A stretch of DNA of 64,000 nt from Bacteroidota bacterium (GCA_016722565.1 JADKIU010000004.1:248001-312000); one strand, 5' to 3'. Numbered from the stretch's first letter, positions 46,034 to 57,202 are shown. Made by a program: numbers and translations. Notes: a model not told the origin generated them from the sequence alone.

Positions 46034-49000
46034 ATGAATATTTCATCAATTAGTATTAACAGACCTGTACTTGCAATTGTGATGTCCATCATCATTGTTT
46101 TGTTTGGCGGTATTGGCTACAGTTATTTAGGGGTGCGTGAATATCCTTCTATCGATCCTCCGATTATTACTGTTAAAACCAATTATGCCGGAGCGAATGC
46201 AGATGTTATTGAATCACAAATTACCGAGCCGCTCGAAAAAGTATTGAATGGTATCGAAGGAGTGAGAACCATCTCTTCCGCCAGCAACCAAGGTTCTAGC
46301 ACCATTACTGTAGAGTTTAATTTGGAATCCAATATCGAAGCTGCTGCAAATGATGTGCGCGATAAAGTATCTCAAGCGGTACGTCAGTTGCCGCAAGATA
46401 TTGATGGCTTGCCAACGGTTACCAAATCGGATGCGAATTCAGATGCTATTTTATCGATGACCATTCAAAGTGATTCCATCAATCAATTAGAGTTAAGTGC
46501 CTTTGTGGAGAATGTGGTTGCAGAACGTTTGCAAACAATTCCCGGTGTTAGTACGGTTCAAATCTGGGGACAAAAAAGATATGCCATGCGGATGTGGATG
46601 AATCCGGATAAATTGGCGGCTTATGGTTTAACACCGTTGGATGTAAAGCAGGCCCTCGACAAAGAAAATGTAGAATTACCTTCCGGAAAAGTTGCAGGGA
46701 ATACAACTGAGTTAACAGTAAAAACACTTGGAAAATTAAAAGATGAAGAGCTTTTAATAATATGATTATCCGTTCGGATGGCAATCAGGTGATACGTTTT
46801 AAAGATATTGGCTATGCTGTACTTGGTCCCAGAAAATGAAGAAACAATTTTGCGACAATCAGGTGTTCCAATGATTGGATTAGGCGTTGTTCCTCAGCCA
46901 GGTGCAAACTATATTGCTATTGCTGATGAATTTTATAAACGTTTGGATCAGATTAAAAAAGATTTGCCAAGAGTTTTTCAAATTGGTATCGCCCTGGACA
47001 ATACTAAATTTGTAAAGCGTTCGATTCTCGAAGTAAAAGAAACATTGTTGATTGCGATTGTTCTCGTTATCTTAATTATCTATTTATTCTTCAGAGATTG
47101 GTTAGTTGCCTTCCGTCCACTCATTGATATTCCTGTATCGTTGATTGGTGCCTTTTTTATTATGTATCTGATGGATTATTCCATTAACGTGTTAACATTA
47201 CTTGCTATTGTTCTAGCAACAGGACTTGTTGTGGATGATGGAATTGTTGTGACCGAAAATATTTATAAAAAATAGAAGGTGGAATGAATCCGGTTGAAGC
47301 TGCGCATAAAGGTTCAAAAGAAATTTTTTTTGCAGTTATTTCTACGTCCATTACGTTGGCTGCAGTGTTTATGCCGGTGATATTTTTAGAAGGATTTGTT
47401 GGACGATTGTTTAGGGAATTTGGTGTTGTCATTGCCGGAGCCGTTTTGATATCTGCATTTGTATCCCTCACTCTTACGCCCATGTTAAATGCATACATGG
47501 TTCGTAAAAAACCGAAGAAGAGTAAGTTTTATGAAATGACAGAACCATTTTTTGAAAAAATGGTAAGCAGTTATGATAATTCTCTTGGACGTTTTATGAA
47601 AAAGCGATGGATTGCATGGATTATTATTGCAGGTAGTTTTGGTATTATTTATACAGTAGGTAGTGAAGTGCAATCTGAATTAGCACCCTTGGAAGATCGC
47701 AGTTGGTTCCGTGTTTCTATAACCGCCCCAGAAGGTGCTTCTTATGAATATACGGATGCCTATGTTCAAAAATTTTCTGATTTTATCAATGATTCTATTC
47801 AGGAAAAAAGAATTTGCTTAACAGTCACTGCTCCCGGTTTCAGTGGTTCGGGTGCTGTTAATACCGGTTTTGTGCGACTGGCCTTAACAGAGCCGAATGA
47901 ACGAAAGCGAACCCAGCAGCAAATTGCCGATTATATTACTAAATCAACAAAAGCATTCCCGGAAGCAAAAGCATTTGTGATTCAAGAACAAACCATTTCT
48001 TCAGGAGGATCCAGAGGAGGTTTGCCTGTTCAATTTGTTTTACAAGCACCAAATTTTCAAAAGTTGAAAGAAAAACTGCCGTTGTTTTTGGAAGAAGCCA
48101 ATAAGAGTAAAGTTTTTCAAACCGTGGATGTAAATTTAAAATTCAATAAGCCGGAGTTAAACATTACAATTGATCGGGAAAAAGCAAAAACGATGGGAAT
48201 CTCTGTAAGTGATATTGCTCAAACGTTACAGTTGGCGTTGAGCGGACAACGCTTCAGTTATTTCAATATGGATGGGAAACAATATCAGGTAATCGGGCAG
48301 TTTGAAAGAGCAAAACGTGATGATCCATTGGATTTGAAATCGATGTATGCAAGAAATGCAAAAGGTGAAATGATTCAGTTGGATAATGTTGTGACAATTG
48401 TCGAGCAAAGCAGTCCGCCTCAGTTATATCATTACAACCGTTACCAATCTGCAACCGTATCTGCAGGATTAGCTCCCGGAAAAACAATTGGTGATGGAAT
48501 AAACGAGATGGAATCAATCTCAAAAAAAATATTGGACGATTCTTTTTCTACTTCATTAACTGGTCCTTCACGTGATTTTTCAGAAAGTTCATCCAATGTT
48601 ATGTTTGCATTTATTCTTGCATTAATAATTATTTATTTGGTTTTGGCGGCTCAGTTCGAAAGTTTTATTGACCCATTAACCATTATGATTACTGTTCCTT
48701 TGGCTTTGTGTGGTGCATTGTTGTCCCTTTGGTATTTTAATGAAACGTTAAATATATTTAGTCAAATCGGAATTATTATGTTGATTGGATTGGTGACGAA
48801 AAATGGAATCTTAATTGTTGAATTTGCGAATCAATTGAAAGAACAAGGTCGTTCGGTAAAAGAGGCCATTCAGGAAGCTGCAGCGGCTCGTTTACGTCCA
48901 ATTCTTATGACAAGTATTGCCACTGCATTGGGAGCAATGCCAATTGCTTTGTCGCTAGGTGCAGGAGCAAAAAGTCGAACCGCCATGGGAATTGTTATTG

Positions 49001-49095
49001 TAGGCGGAATTTTATTTTCATTGGTCTTAACCTTATATGTAATTCCTGCTATTTATTCATATTTTTCAAAAGAACATAAACATGCAAAAAAGTAA
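46034..49095 (+). pseudogene. RND-family multidrug efflux transporter (AcrB/MexB type), three frameshifts
   Basis: This is an inner-membrane HAE1-type pump of about 1020 residues, starting MNISSISINRPVLAIVMSII. The porter domain has YPSIDPPIITVKTNYAGA and ASNQGSSTITVEF. The TM4 proton-relay Asp pair is in ATGLVVDDGIVVTENI, and IGLVTKNGILIVEFANQL with a TM10 Lys is present. Frames change at AA (46756-46757, one A missing), CCC (46828-46830, one C extra) and A6 (47267-47272, one A missing). Each correction restores a conserved segment (LLNNMIIRSDGN, GYAVLGPENEETI, IYKKIEGGMNPVEAA). It lies in the order MFP-pump-TolC under a MarR gene. Drug or bile-type substrates are inferred. Confidence 0.9.
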
Positions 49096-50372
49096 ATATC
49101 TCCTCTTTGTATTTAGTTTTTTTAGTTGATGACGATTTTTGGGCAAGAACAATTAACATTGGAACAGGCAATTTATATTGGCTTGAAAAATAATTATGAA
49201 ATCAATATTGTAAGAAACAATGCAGTAATTGCTTCCAATGAAAATACCTTGGGCAATAAAGGTCGATCTGCAAGCATCTACCGGCTTAGCGAATAACGCA
49301 ACGAAGCAAGAGTTTTCCAGTGGTTTGGTTGTTGATAAGAGTGGTGTACAATCCAATAACATCAATGCTGGTGTTTATTTAACATGGACCATCTTTGATG
49401 GATTTAAAATGTTTGCTTCGCACAAACGTTTAAATGAATTGGAGTCGATGGGGCTTTTGTCATCAAAAATTCTGATTGAAAATACGTTATCGCAAATTAT
49501 TGTTACCTATTATAATGTTGTTCGACAAAAGCAACTGATTAAAGGGTTGCAAGAGAATATAAAAATCTCAGAAATACGTTACGAAATTGCTCAAACGAAA
49601 TTAAATATTGGCTCAGGGTCTAAATTGGATGTGTTGCAGGCGAAAGTAGACATGAATGCACAGTTATCTAATTTATACAAACAACAAACAACGTTGGCAG
49701 AGTTAAAAGTATATTTAAATCAAATATTTGCAAGAAATGCAGAGTTGGAATTTGATGTAACAGAGGAAATTCCTGTTGAATTTAAATTGAAATACGAAGA
49801 GTTAAAAATGAAATGCACAGAACAATACTGATATTCTTTTTGCACAACGGAATGTTGCATTGTCTAATCAATTACTAAAAGAAACAAAATCACAATTACT
49901 TCCAAAGCTAAACTTCAATGCCAATTATTTATTCTCTCGCTCCGAAAATCAAGCTGGCTTTTCATTGTTAAATCAGAATCTTGGGCTAAATTTAGGCGTA
50001 ACAGCTACTTGGAATATTTTTAATGGATTCAACACGAACAATCAAATAAAAAATGCTAAGCTGAGGATGGAAAATGCGGATTATGAATACAGAACAGCAA
50101 AACTACAGGTGGAGCATCGGTTGTTTGTTCAATTTCGAAAATATCAAGAGGACCAAAAATTGTTGGCATTAGAGTCTGAAAATGTGATGTTGGTAAAAGA
50201 AGCTGTAACAATTGCACTGGAACGTTTTCGAATTGGTTCAAGTAATGCATTGGAATTGAAAGAAATTCAAAAAAGCTATGATGATGCGCTTACACGATTA
50301 TCAGATGCGATGTACAATGCAAAGGTGTCAGAAACCAACTTGATGAAGTTGAATGGGAAACTTATAAAATAG
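49082..50372 (+). pseudogene. TolC-family outer-membrane efflux channel, frameshifted
   Basis: It starts at 49082, overlapping the pump stop by 14 bp, with a signal peptide MQKSKYLLFVFSFF. The frame is lost at 49126-49127. One extra T gives SLMTIFGQEQLTLEQAIYIG. Two further shifts lie near 49254-49262, where a short stretch before KVDLQASTG may also be missing, and near 49804-49813 (ahead of NTDILFAQRNVALSNQLL). The alpha-helical TolC repeats are recognisable: AGVYLTWTIFDGFK and GVTATWNIFNGFN are the paired outer-membrane strands, and LNIGSGSKLDVLQAKVDMNA and FRIGSSNALELKEIQKSYDD are the helix turns. The corrected length is about 430 residues, as expected. Confidence 0.85.
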
Positions 50373-50452
50373 TTTTGTTAAATCGACTCTTTTCTTATCC
50401 TTTTTGATTAATTCGCATAATTCATTATCTTGTTGTCCTAAACAGCAAATAA

Positions 50453-52439
50453 TTGAAAAAAAGCTACTCCCTCTTTTTTTATCTTTTTCTGCTTCTTTTT
50501 GAGCCTATTTTTGCTCAAAATCAAAAGGAAATTGATTCTCTCGAAATAGTCATACCGACTATTAAAGACGATTCAGCAAAGTTGGATGCCATCAATGATT
50601 ATTGTCGTTATATCGTTGATATTAATCCACATAAATCCATTGATTATGCCAAGAAAGCTTTGCAATTGGCAACCGAAAAAGAATTTCCACTTTACCAAGC
50701 AGTTGCAAATATTAATATAGGCAATGGCTATTATAATCTGGCCGATTATAAAACGTGCTTGGATTATTACATTAAGGGTTTAGCAATTCAAGAACGAATT
50801 AAGAATAAAAAAGGAATATTGTCATGTTCTGGTGCTATTGGAAATGTTTATATCGGTTTAGGTAAGCCGGATGAAGCATTGAAATATTTTCAAAGAGCCT
50901 TAAAGATAGCCTATGAAACGGGTAATAAAAATGGAATTGCCTCCTGCTTGATTTCTATTGGAACCATTTATAGTGATAAAAAAGAGCATAAAAAGTCGTT
51001 GGATTATTATTTTGAATCGCTCGAACTGTTTCAGCAAGTTAACAATGAAGATGCTATTGCCACTAACTTGAACAACATTGCCGACTCCTATCTTGAATTA
51101 AAAGATTATCCGAAGTCGCTTATCTACATTATAAAAGCAAAAGAGTTATATGAAAAAATCGGTAATGTATATGGACAATCATTAGTGCTCAATAATATTG
51201 GTGATTATTATAGTAAAATTGGAAATGAAGAAAAAGCGCTTGAATATTATAAATTAGGTTTAGAAAAGGGCAAGTTGATTACAGCCAATGATCATATTAT
51301 TCAATCTTATAAAGGGATTTCAAAGTCGTATAAAAAATCGGGCGACTATAAGCAAGCCTTAATTTATCATGAGCTTTTCCAAGAACTGAACGATTCCATC
51401 TATAATGTAGAAAGTAGCAACCAGATTGCAGAGATGCAAGCCCGTTTTGATTCAGAAAGAGATGCTCAGGAAATCGCCATTTTAACAAAGGATAAGAAAA
51501 TTCAAGAGGATGAATTAAATCGTCAGTCGTTGATAACTCGTTCAATTATTGGATTAGGAGGGTTATTGTTGGTGCTAACAATTGTTTTAATCCGTGGAAA
51601 TAGTCAAAAGAAAAAAGCCAATAAAGAGTTGGATCAAAAAAATCAGAAAATTGAATTGGCTTACAATATTATTGAGGATCAACACAAAGATATTAAGGAT
51701 AGTATTAATTATGCGAAAAGAATTCAGGAGGCGATTCTCCCACCTGATGCCATTATTAAACAATTGCTTCCTCAATCTTTTATTTTGTATATGCCCAAAG
51801 ATGTTGTGAGCGGAGATTTTTATTGGGTGGAATCCTGGGGTGGAAAAGTATTCTTTGCTGCCGTTGATTGCACCGGACATGGCGTTCAGGGCCTTAATGA
51901 GGTATTGTTGGCTATAATCTTTAGGGAAGTCTGTCAATGAATTTGGTTTATCTCGTTCTAGTCTGGTGCTCAATTCTTTAAGCAAAGATTGGAAAACATT
52001 GCGACAAACAGGAAGTGATTCGGAAGTAAAAGATGGAATGGATCTAGCGGTTTGTGCACTCGATCCTAAAACATTAATGCTGGAATATGCCGGAGCATTC
52101 AATCCGCTATATATTGTTCGTGATGGTAAAATCATGGAAACCCCTTCTGATAAGATACCTATCGGTAGCTATTTGAATGGCGACTTTAAAAATTATACCA
52201 ATCATGAAATCCAATTACAAAAAGGGGATACCATTTATATTTTTACGGATGGGTATGCCGATCAATTTGGTGGCGAAAAGGGAAAAAAATTTAAATATAA
52301 GTCGTTGCAGCAGTTGTTGCTCTCATTTGAAGGTAAACCAATGGAAGAGCAAAAAAATACACTTCAAACAACGATACAAACCTGGAAAGGAAATTTGGAG
52401 CAGGTTGATGATATCTTAGTTATAGGAGTAAGAGTGTAA
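50453..52439 (+). pseudogene. TPR-SpoIIE (PP2C-type) serine phosphatase, frameshifted
   Basis: The likely start is TTG at 50453. A signal peptide (1-21) is followed by TPR repeats (about 60-310), a coiled coil, a membrane helix (364-381) and a cytoplasmic SpoIIE phosphatase domain from about 435. That domain has ILPPDAIIKQLLPQSFILYMP, DVVSGDFYWVE and AAVDCTGHGV. The frame is then lost. Correcting three indels between 51886 and 51922 yields GVPGALMSIVGYNLL, the standard metal-site motif, continuing into VNEFGLSRSSLVLNSL and the C-terminal DGMDLAVCALDPKTLMLEYAGA and FTDGYADQFGG. Such phosphatases act on SpoIIAA- or SiaC-like proteins. A SiaC homologue is encoded at 54892-55281. Confidence 0.85.
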
Positions 52440-52442
52440 ATT

Positions 52443-54845
52443 CTATTTTTTCATTTTAATACGGTCGTATTCCTCCTGATTTACCGTTTTATCTCTGTAA
52501 TCATTGGCTTTCAATTTACCAAATCGATAGTTGAGTGCCAATACAAAGTAATGGGTTTGCTCACGTGATATATAATTTACATCATAGCCCTCCACATTAC
52601 TCGAACCTCTGTTGTAGGCGGTAGTTAAAATATCGTTGGCAATCACTCGGAGTGTTAGTTTGTCTTTGAAAAATGTTTTCTTAATATTTGCCGATAAATT
52701 ATAAAAGGGTTCGAATGTAAAGATGCCATCCACGCCTGCTGATGTATATTCAAAGGTCACTTCTAATGAAAAGAATTTCTTTACCCGAAACTCATCATAC
52801 AAATACATGTAGAACATTGGTTTTGAATTATTGATGACACTCCCGCCACTGTTATAGGAGAATGAATTTACCAAGTATCCGAAATAATTATAAGTGGTCC
52901 ACCAACTTAACTCGTATGGAATCGTAATTCCGGCTGAATAGGTTTCAGAAAAATTTAAATTTTTTGTTGTTGCAATAAATGCATCGCTACCATCATTTAA
53001 TTTATCTACCACTAAATTCATTGCACCATTTGTACGGGAATAGCTAAATGTTAAGGACGCTTCCTTCATGTAAATGAGTGATGCTTCAACCGAATGTGTG
53101 TAAGCAGGCAAGAGGTAAGGATTCCCTCTAAAAGAAGATAACGAATCAATATAATTTATAAATGGATCCATATCTTGGAAACTCGGTCGGTTGATTCTGC
53201 TGGAATAAGTAATGCTCGTGTTTAGATCTTTTGTAAAGTCATAGCCAAAGTATGCGCTTGGGAATAAATTGACGTATTCTCGATCAATCACTTGTGTGTT
53301 CGTGGTTTTAGAAAATCCTTCCGACTTTGTGTATTCTGCTCTAAGGCCTATCCGTGCACTTACCTTGTTTTTACTATAACGCAGTTGGGTATATCCTGCG
53401 AGGATGTTTTCATTGTAATTGAATCCATTTACATAGCTGGTGTCAGAGATCCATTCACCTGAGGAAGAATAATTTTCAAAATTGATTTTACTGTTATTGG
53501 TAATGTAGGAATCCTTTAAACCGGTTTCTAATTTCCATTTTTTATTGAAAGATTTATTCAAATCCATTTGTCCGGTAAAAATTTGGATATTATTTAAACC
53601 CGTACTTCTTTTCATTTGAATGTTTGGGTAAATTCCGGTTGAGAGCTGTTGCGTAATATCATCTAGGCTTTTAGAGATGAAATTTCCGTATTGTGCTGTA
53701 GCAGAGAATTCACTATTCAGAGAATCTAATTTTTTTGTGAAATTGATGTTGGCGGTATTATTTATTGTTAGTGGTTTCTGGGTGGTGTTTGTTTGAATTG
53801 CCAATTCAGGGATGTCATTTTTATAGATGTCATTGATATTGCTGATTTTATTTTTATTTTGGGAGTAAAAGCCATTGTATTGAATGCTAATTGACTTTGC
53901 AGAGTCGATATGATAGGTGATTCCGGCTCTGTAGTTATTTGAATTTGTTTGATTGTTAATGGTTTCAATTTTGTTTTTCATAACTGTAAAAGTGCTGTCG
54001 TTACTTTTGATAGAACGAAAGTATTCATCGGAACTCCAGTCTTTTCCATGAGGGAATCCGTAGCTGATAAATGTAGACCACTTTTTACGTTTGTAATTGA
54101 AGCGCAAACCTGAATAAGTAAATAGATTTTTGCCATAAAGGGTGTTGTGTATCAAGTTTCCGTTGTATCCTTCCAGGTTATTCTTTTTTGTAATAATATT
54201 AATGACAGCCTTCCCGCTGGCATCATATTTAGCGGATGGATTGGAAATAATTTCAATCTCTTTTATTTCAGTAGATGAAATTGTTTTTAAAATGTCAGCA
54301 GATGCAATGAGTTGACCATCCAAATAAATGATTGCATTTCCTTTTCCAAAAACAGCAACATTATCATTATTGTCAATCATAACGGTGGGCGATTTTTTTA
54401 ATACATCCAGTATGGTTCCCGCATTGCTCAATACCGAGTTTTCAACATTTACCTTAACTCTTTCACCATCACGCTCAAAGAGTGGCAGCTTGGATACTAC
54501 TTCCACTTCTTTAAGATTTGTATTCGTTTTTAGTTGAACGACTCCAATATCAATGAGTGTATCTGTTTCATTTTTGTTAATGGATTGGAAATAGTCTTCA
54601 AATCCCAAGGAAGTAATTTTGAGAAGGGTTGTGCTTTCTGAAATGCCTGTTATTTTAAATTGTCCGGATAGAAATACATCCCCTTTAATAATGGAGGAAT
54701 CCTTAACCGAAAGAAGGATGATGTTCCCAAGTTCAATTGGTTGTTGGTTAGCGTCTGTTACCGTTCCCTGTATAGAAAAGTTTTGCGCGAGGCTGAACTG
54801 GAAGCTGAAACACACTAAAAGTGTGAGAAATTTAAGTTTAGTCAT
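52443..54845 (-). CDS. TonB-type outer-membrane beta-barrel receptor (OMP_b-brl_3 family)
   Basis: This is an 800-residue protein with a signal peptide (about 1-20, ending FSLAQ). A carboxypeptidase-regulatory-like domain (about 24-105, IQGTVTDANQQPIELGNIIL) comes next, then a plug-like domain (about 110-215, with SPTVMIDNNDNVAVFGKGN and IEIISNPSAKYDASGKAVIN). A large barrel to the C-terminus ends HYFVLALNYRFG plus a charged tail. No SusD partner is adjacent, so it is not a Sus-type glycan importer. The substrate is unknown. It is convergent with the phosphatase gene, 3 bp apart. Confidence 0.9.
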   Translation of the reverse strand: MTKLKFLTLLVCFSFQFSLAQNFSIQGTVTDANQQPIELGNIILLSVKDSSIIKGDVFLSGQFKITGISESTTLLKITSLGFEDYFQSINKNETDTLIDIGVVQLKTNTNLKEVEVVSKLPLFERDGERVKVNVENSVLSNAGTILDVLKKSPTVMIDNNDNVAVFGKGNAIIYLDGQLIASADILKTISSTEIKEIEIISNPSAKYDASGKAVINIITKKNNLEGYNGNLIHNTLYGKNLFTYSGLRFNYKRKKWSTFISYGFPHGKDWSSDEYFRSIKSNDSTFTVMKNKIETINNQTNSNNYRAGITYHIDSAKSISIQYNGFYSQNKNKISNINDIYKNDIPELAIQTNTTQKPLTINNTANINFTKKLDSLNSEFSATAQYGNFISKSLDDITQQLSTGIYPNIQMKRSTGLNNIQIFTGQMDLNKSFNKKWKLETGLKDSYITNNSKINFENYSSSGEWISDTSYVNGFNYNENILAGYTQLRYSKNKVSARIGLRAEYTKSEGFSKTTNTQVIDREYVNLFPSAYFGYDFTKDLNTSITYSSRINRPSFQDMDPFINYIDSLSSFRGNPYLLPAYTHSVEASLIYMKEASLTFSYSRTNGAMNLVVDKLNDGSDAFIATTKNLNFSETYSAGITIPYELSWWTTYNYFGYLVNSFSYNSGGSVINNSKPMFYMYLYDEFRVKKFFSLEVTFEYTSAGVDGIFTFEPFYNLSANIKKTFFKDKLTLRVIANDILTTAYNRGSSNVEGYDVNYISREQTHYFVLALNYRFGKLKANDYRDKTVNQEEYDRIKMKK

Positions 54846-54891
54846 ACAGTCCTATAACGGTGTGATTTTAAAAAGATACAGCAAATGACAA

Positions 54892-55281
54892 TTATTTCTC
54901 AATCACCACAAAATTAAATTTGATTTTTGCTTCCGTTTCGATGCTTTTACCGAGTTCGTATGATTCATCTTCATCATTTTCATCCGATTGATGCAACCAG
55001 ATTACTTGTACAGCATTTCCTGAAGCATGTAATTGAGCAATCTTTTTTACAATGGTGGTAAGGTATTTAACTGAAACAGAATGGAAATAATCAACGTTGA
55101 CTTCTAAAACCGTAGTGATATGTGGATTTTGGAGGTATTTTGCCAGCCATTCATTGATTGGCTTATAAAAATCAAATGCATCAGAAGAATAGGATCGTCC
55201 TCCGATAAATAATTTTCCTGTTTTTGAATTAAAATTAATCTCAGGCGTTTTTTCTGTGCCGATTACAATAAGCTGTTCCAT
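54892..55281 (-). CDS. SiaC-family regulatory phosphoprotein (DUF1987)
   Basis: This is a 129-residue cytoplasmic protein. It has KTPEINFNSKTGKLFIGGRS, then a WLAKYLQNP helix, and the segment VNVDYFHSVSVKYLTTIVKK. That segment aligns with the phosphorylated loop of SiaC, where a Thr/Ser two residues after Phe is the target. Here it is S68. SiaC acts in a partner-switching pathway with a PP2C phosphatase (SiaA) and a kinase (SiaB), which controls a diguanylate cyclase in Pseudomonas. In Bacteroidota the partner set is unclear. The SpoIIE-type phosphatase 2.5 kb away is a candidate. The family call is firm. Confidence 0.85.
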   Translation of the reverse strand: MEQLIVIGTEKTPEINFNSKTGKLFIGGRSYSSDAFDFYKPINEWLAKYLQNPHITTVLEVNVDYFHSVSVKYLTTIVKKIAQLHASGNAVQVIWLHQSDENDEDESYELGKSIETEAKIKFNFVVIEK

Positions 55282-55372
55282 CCTGTAAAGATAACGATGG
55301 CAATTAATAAAAACAATAGTTTATTGTTTTTTGGTATTCAAGGGTTCGGAGCTATGGAGGTTTCTAGAGGTT

Positions 55373-57091
55373 TTATTTTGATAGGATAATTTTTCTACGA
55401 GTAATTCCACTTTTTAAAAAGATTTCTATCAGATAGGAGCCAGATGAAAAGCCCACTAAATCTACTTCGAAATCTGTCGAATCGATTTCGTTTTTGGAAT
55501 AAACGATGCGTCCTGTATTATCCATCAAAACAATGGATTGAATGATCTCACCTGTAGTATTTCGGATAATGAATTTGTCAACTGTAGGATTTGGAAAAGC
55601 AAGTAACTCGTTGTTCTTCTTTTCTGATTCCTCTATTCCAACACCCGAAGGGCAGCTGACAATAAATTGTCCCATCATGCCATCGTCTTCATGTGGAAGC
55701 ATGTGGCAATGGTACATATAGGTTGCCATTGAATCACAAAATGTTTCAAATTTGGTAATAAATTTCACCGTTTGCATAGCCGGAACCAATACCACATCTT
55801 TTCTTCCAAGCATATTTGCCGGAGGTGCAGCTCCATTTATTTCAGTAATATAAAATTGCACGTCATGAATATGAAACGGGTGTGCAATCGGTGATTGGTT
55901 GTTTAATGTCCATACTTCAATGTTGTTTAACGGAATAGTGTAGTTAACGGTATTCATATCAAAGCTCGTACTGTTAATTAAAAAGGGGCCTTGAATTGCC
56001 GTTGGCCCCATGGTGGTTGATGTGAATGTAAGCGTTTTAAATGCTACAGCACTTGCTGTTGGCCATGGACTATTGGCGATTAATGTACTTGGGATAGTTG
56101 TAATGGGTGCTGCTGTTTGTGCAATTACGTTAATCGTCATCAGTTGAAAATCATTCCCGTTCAATACATTTGTGGCGTATCCCGGAATGATTTGTCCGGG
56201 TCCCATTCCCGGCTGTAATGCCCCGTAAGTAGCGTTAGGTAGTTCAGATGCGAAACTCAAAATATCAATACTTTGTCCTTCTTTTCCAATTAAATCTACA
56301 AGTATTTCTGCTCTTTCACCCGGAGCTAAGCGAAGTCGGGTTAATAAAACAGGTGCATCTAATAATCCTCCATCGGTTGTGATTTGATAAAATGGTAAGT
56401 CACCTTCCAGTCCGATGTTGTAAACTCGTTCGGAAGAAGCATTTAAAATTCTGAAACGAACAATTTGAGCGGGGGTGGGCAGGTAAGCATCAAGTGTCCC
56501 ATTCACGAGCATCACACTATCATAAGCATTATCAATTTCAATTTCTTTGGTTGGACCAAAACATTTTGATTGAAGTACAAGTGGGAAATCATCCACCGCA
56601 TATCTTCTCGGAAGGTTTAATGCGGCCTCCAATGTATCGCGAACGATAATCATTCCTGCCGCTCCAAGTGTTGCGTGTGCATTTGTCATCATGTGTAAAT
56701 GTGGATGGTACCAAAATGTTGCTGCATGGTCTCGTACCTTAAACATCGGATTCCAAGTGGATGCAGGAGGAATAACGATGTGCGGGCCGCCATCATTCAT
56801 TGCAGAAACATGTAAACCATGCCAGTGAATCGTAGTAGTATCCATTAGTTGGTTGTTTACTTGAATACTGATGGAGTCCCCTTGGTTGAGCAAAAGCGTA
56901 GGGCCAAGATAATTGGCATTTATCCCGTATGTATTTGTTGTAAAGCCTGTATAAAAGACTTTAGATGTATCGTAGATATTCAAATTGAAATTTGTTCCGG
57001 ACAATGTATCTGGTATTGCTAAAAGGTTTTGTGCGGTACCTAATTTTGCAGTTAATGCAAGCACGATTAAAATATGAATGATTTTTTTCAT
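55373..57091 (-). CDS. Multicopper oxidase with T9SS C-terminal sorting domain
   Basis: I start it at 57091 (MKKIIHILIVLALTAKLGTAQ), a clean signal peptide. Three cupredoxin domains carry the four copper motifs: HWHGLHV, FWYHPHLHM, HPFHIHDVQF and YHCHMLPHEDDGMMG. The last has the type-1 Cys and a Met axial ligand (HCHMLPHEDDGM). The final about 70 residues (FPNPTVDKFIIRN, GRIVYSKNEI, GSYLIEIFLKSG and a basic end) form a type A T9SS sorting domain, so the enzyme is secreted to the cell surface. Likely activities are Cu(I), Fe(II) or phenol oxidation (CueO/laccase-like). A TATCTTTG element lies upstream. Confidence 0.93.
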   Translation of the reverse strand: MKKIIHILIVLALTAKLGTAQNLLAIPDTLSGTNFNLNIYDTSKVFYTGFTTNTYGINANYLGPTLLLNQGDSISIQVNNQLMDTTTIHWHGLHVSAMNDGGPHIVIPPASTWNPMFKVRDHAATFWYHPHLHMMTNAHATLGAAGMIIVRDTLEAALNLPRRYAVDDFPLVLQSKCFGPTKEIEIDNAYDSVMLVNGTLDAYLPTPAQIVRFRILNASSERVYNIGLEGDLPFYQITTDGGLLDAPVLLTRLRLAPGERAEILVDLIGKEGQSIDILSFASELPNATYGALQPGMGPGQIIPGYATNVLNGNDFQLMTINVIAQTAAPITTIPSTLIANSPWPTASAVAFKTLTFTSTTMGPTAIQGPFLINSTSFDMNTVNYTIPLNNIEVWTLNNQSPIAHPFHIHDVQFYITEINGAAPPANMLGRKDVVLVPAMQTVKFITKFETFCDSMATYMYHCHMLPHEDDGMMGQFIVSCPSGVGIEESEKKNNELLAFPNPTVDKFIIRNTTGEIIQSIVLMDNTGRIVYSKNEIDSTDFEVDLVGFSSGSYLIEIFLKSGITRRKIILSK

Positions 57092-57123
57092 TTTGATTGA
57101 AGTTAACAAAGTAGAATGATGGT

Positions 57124-57131
57124 CAAAGATA
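57124..57131 (-). promoter_or_regulatory. Candidate -7 element for the multicopper oxidase gene
   Basis: The minus strand reads TATCTTTG, matching TAnnTTTG, 33 bp upstream of the start. A TTG lies about 23 bp further up. Confidence 0.4.
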
Positions 57132-57202
57132 AGTTGGCATCGGGCTTATTTCTGCAACATTTGTTACACAAATGAAAGTTAGAATGAGTATAGGTAAGAA
57201 CT

